Shown here: in pieces, positions 35,365 through 45,899 of the stretch
How positions within the stretch are numbered: the stretch's first letter is position 1
How the letters are laid out: each line of letters opens with the position of its first letter
Assembly: GCA_007922225.1 (NCBI GenBank)
Contig: ML679970.1
Location: 26,156,631-26,220,630 of the forward strand
Reading direction: 5' to 3'
DNA from: Emydura subglobosa
Lineage: Eukaryota; Chordata; Testudines; Chelidae
Length of the DNA stretch: 64,000 bases
The notes under the pieces: generated by a model
Seen by the model: the letters and a program-made list of their open reading frames with translations, nothing else
Databases searched by the model: none
What the model was told of the DNA's origin: nothing
Program-made: the position numbers and the translations under genes

Positions 35365-35490
35365 AGAGAAAGGTGGGAGGGGAAACTGAGGCACAGAGTT
35401 GCCCATGGTCTTACAGTAGGTCAATGGCAGAGCTGAGAATAGAACCCAGGAGTCCTGGCTCCCAGCCGAGTGCCCTGCCCACTGGAACAT
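35365..35490 (-). repeat. MIR-like SINE
   Basis: 'ggaaactgaggcacagagtt', 'gcccatggtcttacagtagg', 'tcaatggcagagctgagaat' and 'agaacccaggagtcctggct' follow the reverse complement of MIR core and head almost completely. The upstream part (35225-35360) may be its 3' body. Confidence 0.7.
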
Positions 35491-36089
35491 GCTGTACCTG
35501 ACACCCACGCAAACCAGTAGCTAGAGCAACACCTGCACTTGCAGCCCCAGCCGAGAGAGGTCTGCATGGACCCCAAGGACTGAGTCCCCCTGTGCCCCCT
35601 AGAGGGGTCCGTGTGGGGCAGGTGAGGTGCATGGGGGATAAGATGTTATGGGGGGCTCTCCCTGCATCTGCTACCTGGAGAGGTCCCTGTGGGGCCAGGC
35701 AGGAGAGGTCTGTGCAAGATGGGATGTATGCAGGGGGCTATCGCTGCACATGCCCCAGCTCTGGGATCACACTGATCCAACCCCTCCTCCTCCAGGTAGC
35801 CCTGTCCTTGGAGACGTGATGGTGCACACTAAGGACTCAGCCTTTTCCATAGCCTTTGCCAGGCTCTGCTCAGGTATCTGGAGATCTGGGTGCCCTTGAG
35901 CAGTGTCACAGACTGGCACGGCTCTCTGACGTGGCCGAGATATAAATATGCCCTCGGCAGCCCAGCCACATCCTGTTGGGGGGCCCGACCCCGGGAGGCA
36001 GGGATCCTGATCCCGAATGCTCAGCGATTCTGATCCCGGCACCAGCACAGGAGCCTGGGGTAGGTTTTGATCCAGTGTGGCCATCCCAC

Positions 36090-36295
36090 GGGGTATTCAG
36101 GCTGGGCTGGGCGCCAGGATTCCTGGGTTCTATCCCAGCTCCAAGAGGGGAGTTTAATGGCTAGAGCAGGTGGGCTGAGAGCCCAGACTCCTGGGTTCTA
36201 TTACCAACTTTGGGGAATGGGTGGAGTGGGATCTAGTGAATTAAAGCACAGGAGCTGGGAGCCCAGACTCCTGGGTTCTACTCCTAGCTCTCATG
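36090..36295 (+). repeat. MIR-head-like tandem array, three units
   Basis: 'gattcctgggttctatccca', 'agactcctgggttctattac' and 'agactcctgggttctactcc' recur about 70-80 bp apart, each followed by a degraded 'gatctagtgaattaaagcac' or 'ttaatggctagagcaggtgg' start. The GGTTCTATTCC-like box resembles a tRNA B box. Confidence 0.75.
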
Positions 36296-36599
36296 TTATG
36301 GCAGGTTTGTGGTTGCAGGAGCTATTCAGGGGATCTGAATTGAGGTCACCTGTGCTGTGTCCCAGCCTTGCTAATACCCGGTAACTCTAGCTGGCAGAGG
36401 AAAGGCTGCGCTACAGTAAATCTATCTCTTGCTGCGCCAGGGCAGCAGAAACCAGCCCTCATTGTGTTTCCTTCTGAAAGACAGCTCCGCTCCTGCCCAG
36501 CACCAGGGCGGGCGGAATCAGGTAGTGCTCTGCAGGAGCGAGGCACAGACAGCCCAGCTGAACTAAGTGGTATGAGGGGCACGGGAGCCAGGAGTGGGG

Positions 36600-36840
36600 T
36601 CTAGTGGTTACAGCCCGGGGTGCTGGGAATACAACCCAGGAATCCTGGCTCCCAGAACCTCCCCCCCCCTGCTCTGACCCCGAGACCCCCCCCCCCACTG
36701 CAAGAGCCAGGGATAGAACCCAGAGTCATGACTCCCTGCTTCATGCGGCTCACTAGACCGCATTTCCCCCCCCCCCCTCCCAGAGTTAGGGCTAGACCCC
36801 AGTAATCCTGGCTCCCGGTCCCTACTGCTGTAACACTAGG
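36600..36840 (-). repeat. MIR-head-like tandem array, three units, opposite orientation
   Basis: 'gaatacaacccaggaatcct', 'gggatagaacccagagtcat' and 'agggctagaccccagtaatc' recur, with poly-C runs at 36661-36668, 36687-36697 and 36767-36777 between units. It lies 300 bp from the plus-oriented array, forming a large inverted repeat. Confidence 0.7.
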
Positions 36841-36844
36841 GGCT

Positions 36845-37490
36845 TTGTCACTCCCTTCTCCATTCCCAAGCTGTGCCCCAGGCGCTGGGATGAGGCACTA
36901 ATTAACCAGCTGCTGAGGGAGCGAGTGAGCAGGGACTTTACCAGCTGATCAAGCTGGCTCTGCAGAGACGGGTGCTCGCCCTGGGGAAGTGGCGGGGGAG
37001 GCAGTTCATCTGGGGGGGCAGCTGGAATCAGCGACGCAGCCACCTGCTGTTCAGACCCCTGGGCAATGAGAAATGAGAATGGATTTATCGACATGGGCAG
37101 CCATGACAGGCCACTCTCCCCGCAGGGACACGGGGCCATTTGACTGGCTGGGGAGCTGGGCAGCACAACTCATGTCTGGCCTGGATTATGTGCGGGGCAG
37201 GGGTGAGGTGGTGGCACCTCTGTGCAGGTGGAGATGCATTGGCCTCCTGCGCCGCTCCCCACTGCTGCGCTGGGATGGACCCTTGAGCCAGGGAGGTCAA
37301 AGGGATTGTAAGTTCACCAGGGAATTTGTAGCTTCCTTTGGATATAGGACTTTCCTTCTCTTCCTGTCCTAAACTGTCACAGGGCAGTGATGCACAGCTG
37401 GGTAAATAAAAACAGCAGCTTGGGTAAATTGTCCTTGCTCCATTGATTTCAACCAAGCCCTGGCAGTTTGCACAAACTGAGGATCTTGCC
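36845..37490. other. Intergenic DNA, no gene assigned
   Basis: A minus-strand open frame over 36822-37166 has a Pro/Gln-rich composition and an acceptor-like 'cattgcccag' upstream, but no recognisable family. I do not call it a gene. Confidence 0.35.
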
Positions 37491-37494
37491 TGTA

Positions 37495-37605
37495 GAGTCG
37501 AAAGCCAGAAGGACCTCTTCTGATCTTCCAATCTGACCTCCTGCATCACCCAGGCCAAGGATCCCCACCTCCCTCCTGTCACTTCTGTCTGAGCTGGCGC
37601 ACAGC
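37495..37605 (-). repeat. CR1 3'-end fragment
   Basis: 'gtcgaaagccagaaggacct', 'cttctgatcttccaatctga' and 'cctcctgcatcacccaggcc' resemble the reverse complement of a CR1 3' terminus of the 'gaccttctggcc' subtype. Confidence 0.55.
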
Positions 37606-37664
37606 TTAAAGACACACACCTGGTCTGGATTTAAAGACTCAAGTGCTGGGCAATTTGCACATTA

Positions 37665-37862
37665 AGCAACCCTGTCCCCCACCCCCGAAGTGGCCACATC
37701 TCAGGACTGGGTGAAAGAATCCTGTATAAATAGCCCCTGCCACTCCACCCCAGAGGCAGCTGCCTCTCAGCACCGGGTGAGGGAGGGACCCCGGTATAAA
37801 CAGCCCCCATACTCCACCTAAGAGGTGGCCTCATCTCAGTGCTGGGTGAGAGATCTCTATAT
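37665..37862 (-). repeat. TTTATA-containing ~65-bp family, three tandem units
   Basis: 'gtataaatagcccctgccac', 'gtataaacagcccccatact' and flanking 'cagaggcagctgcctctcag' recur with about 60-bp spacing. It is the same family as the 26.6-kb and 57.9-kb arrays. Confidence 0.7.
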
Positions 37863-38074
37863 GAACACAGTCGATATGTTTATTAAGGGCTGGGGGGTTT
37901 CTTAATGCTAGGCCAGGCATAAACAACAATTATTCATGCAGTAATTAACATGAGCATGTTAAATCACAACTATTAAACACTTCTAGACCCACAAGACTTG
38001 GTAACTCGTGCCCAAGTATATTAGAAGCATTGGTTGAGGAGGTCTCTGAACTATTCTATTAGCTTTGTTTTTGA

Positions 38075-38400
38075 ACACATCTTGGAACAAGTTCCAGAGA
38101 ACTGCAGAAAAATCAGTGCTGTGCCAATTATTTGAAAGTTAACAGGACCACCCAGGTAATTATAAGCCTGTCAATCTGACAATGATCCCAGGCAAAATCA
38201 TGGACAAGCTGAGATGGGACACAACCAGTGAAGGATAGAAAGTGTGGCCGCCAGCACGGCTTTATAGAAAACAGTTCTTGTCAAACAAACCTGGAATTGT
38301 TTTGAGACGAGATTAGGAGTCTGGTTGATAAAGGTGTTGACATAATAGGGTTAAGAATGACATTTGACTTCGGCTCATGTGACATTCTGATTGAAGTTAT
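38075..38400 (+). repeat. CR1 reverse-transcriptase fragment
   Basis: Phrases such as 'gctgtgccaattatttgaaa', 'aattataagcctgtcaatct', 'ggctttatagaaaacagttc' and 'ttgtcaaacaaacctggaat' follow the order of the CR1 RT fingers/palm region on the plus strand. It is interrupted by stops and small deletions. Confidence 0.75.
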
Positions 38401-39400
38401 TAGCACTTAAATGGCAAAACACTTTAAGGCCGTAAAGTTGCGGGCTGATAGCTCCTGTCCTTCTGGAACCTCAGGTTCCGCCACAAACTTCTGAACACCA
38501 AGAAATTCCAAGTCAGCCTTAACTCCACCCCCCTGGAGCTGGTGTAGCCACTGGGAATGTAATGGGCATGCACTCCAGCTGCCTACCCTGGCTTGCGTTT
38601 GCGTAGGTAGCTGTGCTATACTGGAGGATGGAGGAACGAATGAGGGTGGAGGAACGAATGAGGAGCGAATGGAAGAGTTTGTGATAAGAGGAAGCTTGGG
38701 TCCAAGTCCCCCCATGTGTGTTCTCAAAGAGGAGAGGTGCACATGGACTTTGAGATTGCAGGCTGCATCGTTTCAGTACCCAGTTGTGTCGGCAGCAGGG
38801 CACTGACTGGGGTCTCCTGGCTGTGGGTACTGGCAGTAGTGGGGGGATCAGAGCGTAGCCTGTGAATGTAACGAAGGGCAGGGTTTTGGTGGTATCGTGT
38901 GTGCTATCCTGGTATCCTGAGTGCTATAGTATGGGTTTTGGTGGTATCCCGGGTGCTACTGTGAGGGGGTTATGGGAGGATGTGAAGGGTCTGTCAGATT
39001 TTGCAGGGGTGGTACTCTGCCAGGGGAGTAGCATAGGGCAGGTGCAGCTAATAGCTGTCCATTGCAGGAAAAAGGCAGAGTGCGAGGGTGTGCGTCATGG
39101 GCCATCACTCAGAGAAGGCAGAGCTAAGGCCTGTGGGCGTTTATTTTAACTCTATTTCCTGCTTTTCACAAGTTTGAGTTTTGCAGATCTGGATGTTCTG
39201 ACCGGCACGAGCCGCACCCAGGCCATCATAGCTCTCCCGTAACAAAGTGCTTTGCCATTTCATTTCCTAGGGGTTTTGTTTGGTTTTTTTTAAACTAGAG
39301 GGAAAGTTTGTTGCTAGGAGCTAGTGGTCATTCAAACGGCTGTAGCTCGCACCTAGGTTTGCAGTTGATCTGTTCTGGTGGCTAGGTCATAATTATGAGA
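38401..39400. other. Intergenic DNA
   Basis: No gene seen. A short duplication 'gggttttggtggtatc' occurs near 38882 and 38934, and a 'ggaggaacgaatgagg' repeat near 38630-38665. Confidence 0.4.
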
Positions 39401-39404
39401 CCCA

Positions 39405-39560
39405 GCTTTGCATCAGTGGAGCACAAAGAACTTTCCCATTTCTTAGATGGGAAACTGAGGCACGGAGCGGTGAAGTGAGTTGCCCAATGTCACCCAGCAA
39501 GCCAGTGGCAGAGCTGGGAATAGTCCCAACCCCGTGGGCTTTCCACTAGGTGACACAGTT
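39405..39560 (-). repeat. MIR SINE
   Basis: 'gatgggaaactgaggcacgg', 'gagttgcccaatgtcaccca' and 'gccagtggcagagctgggaa' are a clear reverse-complement match to MIR core plus head. Confidence 0.75.
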
Positions 39561-40689
39561 GCCATGTGATTCCTCAGTGCTCCTCCCTCTCCGGTACATT
39601 GCATTTAGTGTGGTGGGGAGGTACTGGTGGTCCTCTGACAGGTTTGCAATGTGTTGTTGCTAACACGTGGGGCGAGAAATCTCATCTCTGGTCTGCGTCC
39701 CAGCACCTCGGCAGCTTTATAACATGGTGTTACTGGCATTCCCCGTCAACCAGGCGCATCAACAATCTCCCAGTGACATACCGCACTTGCCCCAAACTGC
39801 ATCGCTCCCCCTTTCCTCTGTCCCTGGGGCTGGCGCTGCGAGGGCTGGGCAGGTGCCTCAGGGTGGGCAGGCTCCCTGGCTGCTGGGGGCAGAGGTGGGA
39901 GCAGGGGGCTGAGTGGCTGCTGGGGTGCCCAGATTGGGCCAGGGAGCAGATAGGAACTGGGGTGATGGGAGGCAGGAGCAGCCACGCCCGGGGAGAGCGA
40001 GGTGAAGTGCTAGGATGCCCCTTCTCAGCCTGAAGCCGGCTGCTGCCCCAGCCCACCACATTCCCCATGCCAAGTGCCCACCCCGACTCCCTGCCCCCTC
40101 ACCTGGAGCCCTGTTGTCCTGTGGGGCCCCCGGCAGCCAGGGACCCCAGCCTAGTTCTCAGTGTGGTCTAACTGCGCCTGCTCCCCACAAGGGAGATTGA
40201 GCTGGAACCGTGGTAGGTTGTCCGTTTAAGTAGGTGTGAGACCAGAGTCTGCTTCAGTCCCTCCCGCCCCTCCCCACCCGGTCTCAAAGCCCTAGCACTG
40301 GAGAAGGCGTTTACATGTAGGAAGTTGCTCCTTGGTGGCTCCGGCCCCCTAACCTGCTGCGGACCTACACCCACCCACCCACCCCGTCCCAGGCAGCCAC
40401 TCACTGGAGGGCCACCGATTCCCTTGGTGTTGGAGCCTGAGCTGGGCCCCTCGCTCCCATCCAGTGCCCTGCCCACCCAGCTGGGAGCCCCCGCTCCTGC
40501 CTGCCCCTGCTTCAGCCAGGCTTTCCCAGTCTCGCCCCACCCACTCTTCCTCCGAACTGGGCCTCCCTCTCCCCCACACACTTTGGCCAGCCCCACCCCC
40601 TTCCCCCCATACAGGAGTGGTGTGCATCTTAACTCTTCATCTGCTGGATTTCAGCTGTCTAATTTGCATTAAGGTCAGTTCCCACCCCA
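39561..40689. other. Intergenic DNA
   Basis: GC-rich, with many overlapping Pro/Ser/Gly-rich frames and no splice-bounded exon that I can support. Confidence 0.4.
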
Positions 40690-41060
40690 GATCCCAGCTC
40701 ACCTGGAGGGGCAGGGACGGGACTCCAGGAGAGGGGCTCAGACACCCCCAGAAGGAGCAGGGTCCCCCAGATACCAGAACACACAGTGGGCAGGGGGAGA
40801 GGCTCTCTCAGATCCCAGCCCACCCACTGGCTTGTTGGGTGACCTCAGGGCTGACAGGCCCCCTCCTCGCCCCCCAACCTTCTCTGCTACCTCTCATGGT
40901 CCCCAACCTCTCCTGTCTCTTCCTCACCCACTCCCCCAAATCTTTCCCCCTCCACCTCACCAGAGCACCCAGCCACCCATTCCCGTAATACCCCATGTCC
41001 TCGCTGCAGTCCCAAGCCCATCTTCATCGCACCTACTCTTGCTCCCCAATCGCCCTTCCC
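40690..41060 (+). repeat. Interspersed repeat of unknown family, copy 1
   Basis: The sequence from 'atcccagctcacctggaggg' through 'gaggggctcagacaccccca' to a long CT-rich tail parallels 44580-44960 block by block: same motif order, many substitutions. It may be a pyrimidine-rich interspersed repeat. Confidence 0.5.
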
Positions 41061-41744
41061 CCTCCCTGTGAGGGGTCACATGTGCCATTTCTTTTCTTTT
41101 CAAAATTAGTTGCAGCGTCTTCTGACGATTCTGCTGTGTTCAGATTGAATTGCTCTGCAATAAATAAATAAAAGTATTGACAGAGGCAGATTTTTCCTTT
41201 CCACTTCATTCTCAGATTTCTTGTCCAGCCTGGCTCTCAGACTAATCAGAATTGCTAGAAGCAATTAAGGTAATGAAATGCTGGTGGTTTTTCCCCCAGG
41301 GGGCGGCTGTATCTCACGAACCCCTTGCTCAAATAACCCCGTGACTAGATCACTAACCTACCCTATGCTTCTATGAGAGAGCGCAAATTTCAAGACAAAC
41401 CATGTAAGCATGTGGCTCCTTTAAACGGGAAGGTTTCCCAACCTTAGATAGAGTGGAGCTGCCCTGGCGTGCATCATAGACAGACTATTGTGTGAAGATA
41501 CAGGGGAGGGACTCTACCCATCCATCAGCAGCATAGCTGGCTCAAAGAGGTGTTAAATGGCCTCCATGAGACGTTCTCAACCGAAAGAGAATAGCGAAGG
41601 TACATGAATACAGCCTGAAATGATAGGTGAGCTGCTCCATACATGTCAGTGGGTATTCCCTTTCCCCCTCTCCACTGCTGGAGTGTTTCTAATGTGTGTC
41701 AACCGTACCCATTCTCAGCTCCTCACCCGGTGTCCACAGTGCTT
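41061..41744. other. AT-richer intergenic DNA
   Basis: No gene or named repeat was identified. It contains an AATAAATAAATAAAAG run at about 41159-41174 without any coding region nearby. Confidence 0.4.
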
Positions 41745-41965
41745 CAACCATAGAATCAGAAATGTCAGGCTGGAAGGGACCTCGAGAGGTCCCTGGGCTG
41801 AGGCAGGGCCAAGTAAACCTAGACTATCCCTGGCAGGTGTTTGTCCAGCCTGTTCTTATAAACCTCCAACGCCGGGGATTCCACCACCGCGCTTGGAAGC
41901 CCATTCCAGAGGCCAACTGCCCTTAGAATGAGATAGTTTTTCTGAATATCTGACCTGACTCTCCC
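41745..41965 (-). repeat. CR1 LINE 3' fragment
   Basis: 'tagaatcagaaatgtcaggc', 'tggaagggacctcgagaggt', 'cctgttcttataaacctcca' and 'gccccattccagaggcc'-like segments mark a CR1 3' end on the minus strand. It is immediately followed by a second copy. Confidence 0.75.
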
Positions 41966-41967
41966 TT

Positions 41968-42400
41968 AGAATCACAGAAGATGAGGGTTGGAAGGGACCT
42001 CAGGAGGTATCTAGTCCAACCCCCTTCTCAAAGCAGGGCCAACCCCAACTGAATCATCCCAGCCAGGGCTTTGTCAAACCGCACCTTAAAAACCTCTAAG
42101 GATGGAGATTCCACCACCTCTCTAGATACCCATTCCAGTGCTTCACCACCCTCCTAGTGAAAAAGGTTTTCCTAATGTCCTACCTAGACCTCCCCCACTG
42201 CAACTTGAGACCATTGCTCCTAGTTCTCTCATCTGCCACCACTGAGAACTGCCTCCAGGAACCCCCCTTCAGGTAATTGAAGGCTGCTATCAAATCTCCC
42301 CTCATTCTTCTCTTCTGCAGACTAAACAAGCCTAGTTCCCTCAGCCTCTCCTCAGAAGTGTGCTGCAGATGAAGCCCATAACTTCTTGTCCTGCCTTCAG
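41968..42400 (-). repeat. CR1 LINE 3' fragment, longer copy
   Basis: 'gttggaagggacctcaggag', 'ctagtccaacccccttctca' and, on the minus strand, an open frame at 42180-42416 with '[19 protein letters not shown]', which is typical of the CR1 ORF2 C-terminus. It abuts the previous copy head to tail. Confidence 0.85.
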
Positions 42401-43290
42401 TGGCCATGGAGAACAATTGGTCACCATCCTCTCTATGGCAGCAGCCCTATGTGTGAACACTGTGCTGTGAGACCTCACCAGAGCCAAGTAGAGCAGGGCA
42501 ATTCCCTCCCACGTCTTACACACCTCACCCAGTAACAGGGGTCACTCACCACAAGAGCACTTCCTTCTAGCCAGGCATGGTGTAGCAGCTTCCTTCCTGT
42601 GTAGCAGTCCCTGCTGACTGTCACTCCATTGTTGCAGTGCTCTCTCTTCACAACTCAGCCTTCCTCCGGGTCACTATATAATCCCCCTTCTCGGGAATCA
42701 AAGTCTCACCAGACCAGCTGTCCCAGTGGTGCTTCCAACAGTCCTGCATCACTGTCCAGTGGCTGGTTGGGGAACCCAGGCCCCATCCCTACACTGGGAC
42801 CCTATAACTAGCAGCCAAGATCTATGCAGGCCCCCTCCTTGCTGCTGTTTCCCCAGGCTTCTTCCTACCTTGCCTTCTCAGGCATTCTTTCCCCACAACT
42901 CCTCTGGGGTTGAGACTTCTTCCAGAGCCAGGATCCCAGGGCTTACTTTCCCCACCAGCTTTCCTTCCCCCTCCACCACTCTGCTCCCAGAGAGTAACTA
43001 CAGACTCTCCCTGCAGCCTCCTGCTTCTACAATAGTCCCCTCTCTAGAATCTTCTCCCAGCTTCTCTCCCAGCTGGGTTTCATTAGCAGTTAGTGCTTAA
43101 AATTCCCTGCGCCTTCCATCATCAGGTGCAACTACAAAGGTTAATTGGCCCCTTCTGGGCCATCTTAGCCCCCTCCGGACTGATGTGGGGCAAACACCCC
43201 ATCACACACTCCTATTAATACACCTCCGAGCAAGTCCCAAGCATAATTTTTTCAGGCCCAGTACAAACTTGTAACACAGGCCCCCTCCCA
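42401..43290. other. Intergenic CT-rich DNA
   Basis: Pyrimidine-rich plus strand with no gene. The phrase 'tgatgtggggcaaacacccc' near 43181 may mark the end of an old LTR-type repeat, but I cannot support this further. Confidence 0.35.
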
Positions 43291-43299
43291 CACACATAC

Positions 43300-44515
43300 C
43301 ACAATCCCTCATCTCATACATACAATCTCATGAGCCATGAAAAATGTTTTCCTCATGGTAATGGGGGTTGCAGCCTGGACCAGGCCCCCCAGGGCCTCTG
43401 GGCCCTGGTAAAGTGTATCCTTTTCCTGCCACCGAGTGATATTAGCCTTTATCACAGCTGCATCTCTTTGTTGACTCATATTTAATTTGTGATCCACCAT
43501 AACCCCTAGATCCTTCCCATAAGTATTAACACCTAGTCAGTTATTTCCCATTTGGTAGCTTTGCATTCGATTTTTCCTTTCTACGTGTAGTATTTTGCAT
43601 TTGTCTTTATTGAATTTCTTCTTGTTGAATTCAGACAAATGCTCCATTATGAAAATATTGACTAGTACTGGACCCACGACTGACACCTGTATGACCCCAC
43701 TCGATACACCTTCACAGTTTGACAATGAGCCGTTCGTTGTTAACTACGCTAAGTAAGTCCTTCAACCAGCTGTGCACCTGCCACAGAGTAATTTAATCTA
43801 GACCATACTTCCCTAGTTTGCTTATGAGAATGTCATGAGGGACTTTGTCAAATGCCTTACTAAAATCAGGATATATCACGTCTGCTGCCTCCCCCGCATC
43901 CACTAGGCCATTAACCTTGAAAAAGAATGAAATGAAGTTGGTTTAGCATGACTCTTCTTGACAATTGCATGCTGACTATTCCTTCTAACCCTGTTATCTC
44001 CCAGGTGCTTACACACTGATGGTTTAATAATTGATTTCAGTATCTTTCCAGCTATCAAAGTTAGGTTGACTGGTATGTAATTCCCTGGGTCCTCTTCGTT
44101 CCCCTTTTTAAAGATAGATGCTGTGTTTGCACTTCTCCAGTCCTCTGGGACCTCACCCATCCTCTATGAATTCCCAAAGCTAATTGCTAATGGTTCTGAG
44201 GTTGGTTCAGCTAGTTAGTTAAGTACCCTAGGATGAATTTCATCAGGCCCCACCAACTTGAATACATCCAACTTGTCTAAATGTTCTTTACCCCATTCTT
44301 TCCCGATTTTCCTCCATCTCGTTAGTATTAATTGTGTTGAGTATCTGGCCACCATCCACCTTTTCAGTGAAGACTGAAGCATAATAGACATTAAGCATCT
44401 CAGCTTTCTGGAGACATAGATTACCTGCTAAGCAGAGGACTTACACTTTCCTTCATCTTTCTCTTGCTCCTAATGTATTTAAAGGACCTCTTCTTATTGC
44501 CTTTTGTCCCTTGCT
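43300..44515 (-). repeat. CR1 LINE, degraded reverse-transcriptase ORF
   Basis: Three minus-strand open frames lie in correct order. 43903-44160 contains 'GEVPEDWRSANTASIFKKGN' and 'EEDPGNYIPVNLT' (RT fingers). 43537-43725 has a form of the G-x-x-Q-GS-x-x-GP motif. 43309-43500 contains 'SQQRDAAVIKANIT'. Frameshifts and stops separate them. At about 1.2 kb it is the longest LINE fragment here. Confidence 0.85.
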
Positions 44516-44579
44516 AGGTGTAACTCACTGTGCAGCTAACCCTTGCTGGTTTTCTTCCTACGGACATCCCTAGGAGGCA

Positions 44580-44711
44580 GGGACCCCCAGATCCCAGCGC
44601 ACATGGAGGAGTAGGGAGAGGGACTTAGACATCCCTAAAGGGCCAGGGGGGCTCCTAGATTCTGGCACAACACATGAAGGTAGGGAAAGGAGCTCAGATC
44701 TCTCTAGTCCT

Positions 44712-44761
<50 letters not shown>

Positions 44762-44960
44762 GGGAGAAGGTGGGGCTGACAGACATGCCTGTCCTTATTC
44801 CCCCCAGCCCTACCTTCATGCTCATGTCCCCTTCCTAGCATCCCTCACCTGAGCCCTCCAAGCCCTCTCACTTCCTCTGCCACCCATCTCCAATATTTAT
44901 CCCCTCTCCCTCAATGCAGCCAACTTTTTCCCTCCACCCCCTAAAATGCCCCTCCCTTGC
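44580..44960 (+). repeat. Interspersed repeat, copy 2, with (CA)n at 44714-44759
   Basis: 'gacccccagatcccagcgca', 'agagggacttagacatccct' and the CT-rich tail match the order at 40690-41060. A 46-bp CA microsatellite has expanded inside this copy only. Confidence 0.5.
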
Positions 44961-45389
44961 CAGCGAGCATTCACACCTCGAACGTTCTTTGCACAAAAAT
45001 ACTTTCAGGGAGCCACACTCCCTGCGCCCTGGTGTGTGTGCAGCGATCTGGGGTCCCCTGCCCATCTCTGGGGCACTGATCCATCTAAATAGTCTTTCAC
45101 TACGATGTATTTAACTAACTTTTCTCACTGGCTCTGCGGCTCATTCCTCCTGGCCTTGCCGATGTCCGGTGATGTGTTCTGTGTAGATGTCCCTCGACTA
45201 CCTGATGGTGTCGGACACCATGAGTCGCCGCAGCAGCCGAGGCAGGATGGCAGCAGCACAGAGCCTGCTTAATGGCCCATCAAGGAAACTCAAATGCACA
45301 ATGAATCCAGAGAAGGAATCCAGGAGCTACACCTTATGAGTCACCAGGACATATAGGAACATGTCCATGAACAGGGGATTCCTGCTCTG

Positions 45390-45725
45390 AGTAGACAGGA
45401 AGTATTGGAATGCCTGGACCCGTGGGGAGAAGAGGCTGTGCAGACACAGCTACAGATTATCTGTAGAAATGTGGACCTCTATGAAAAGATTGAGCAGGAG
45501 ATGCAGGCAAAGGGGCACAATCCGGAGCAGCAGCAGCGCTGCGTGAAAACCAACTGCCGCAAGAATGTACAAGGCCAGGAAGCACAACAGTCCCTCTGGT
45601 GCTGAAGCACAATCTTGCGTTTACAACAAGCTGCAGGACACACTTGACGGAGACCCCACCAGCACCCGGCAGACCACTGAGGTGCCTCGGAGGAGCCTGA
45701 GGCAGAGATTCCGGCTATGAAGAGT
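45390..45725 (+). pseudogene. Harbinger-type Myb/SANT-like protein, N-terminal remnant
   Basis: A reading frame contains 'EEAVQTQLQIICRNVDLYEK' and 'EQEMQAKGHNPEQQQRCVK', the trihelix Myb/SANT-like DNA-binding pattern (W-x-x-E-x-V-x-x-x-L, R-N-x-x-x-Y-x-K-I, GH-x-x-x-x-x-QC-x-K) found in Harbinger/PIF transposon-encoded proteins and their domesticated relatives. It continues in another frame through 'LDGDPTSTRQTTEVP'. The gene is broken by frameshifts. The C-terminal half appears at 49040. Confidence 0.7.
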
Positions 45726-45899
45726 GGGGAGAAGTACGACAAGGGGCGGACGTGGACGGGAGGCCCCAGCCATGCCGTGAGCCAGGACCTGTTAGAGACT
45801 CCGCCACAGTGTAGCCAATCCCATCAGCTAAGCGCAGACAAACTCAATCCAGGGAAAGGGAGGGGCCTCAGGTAAGGGTGTGTGCAATTCAGGTGCCTA

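Noticed and set aside
36822..37166. Minus-strand Pro/Gln-rich frame with an acceptor-like upstream site
   Set aside because: No recognisable family, no matching partner exon nearby, and it overlaps a repeat array. Support is too thin to call a gene.
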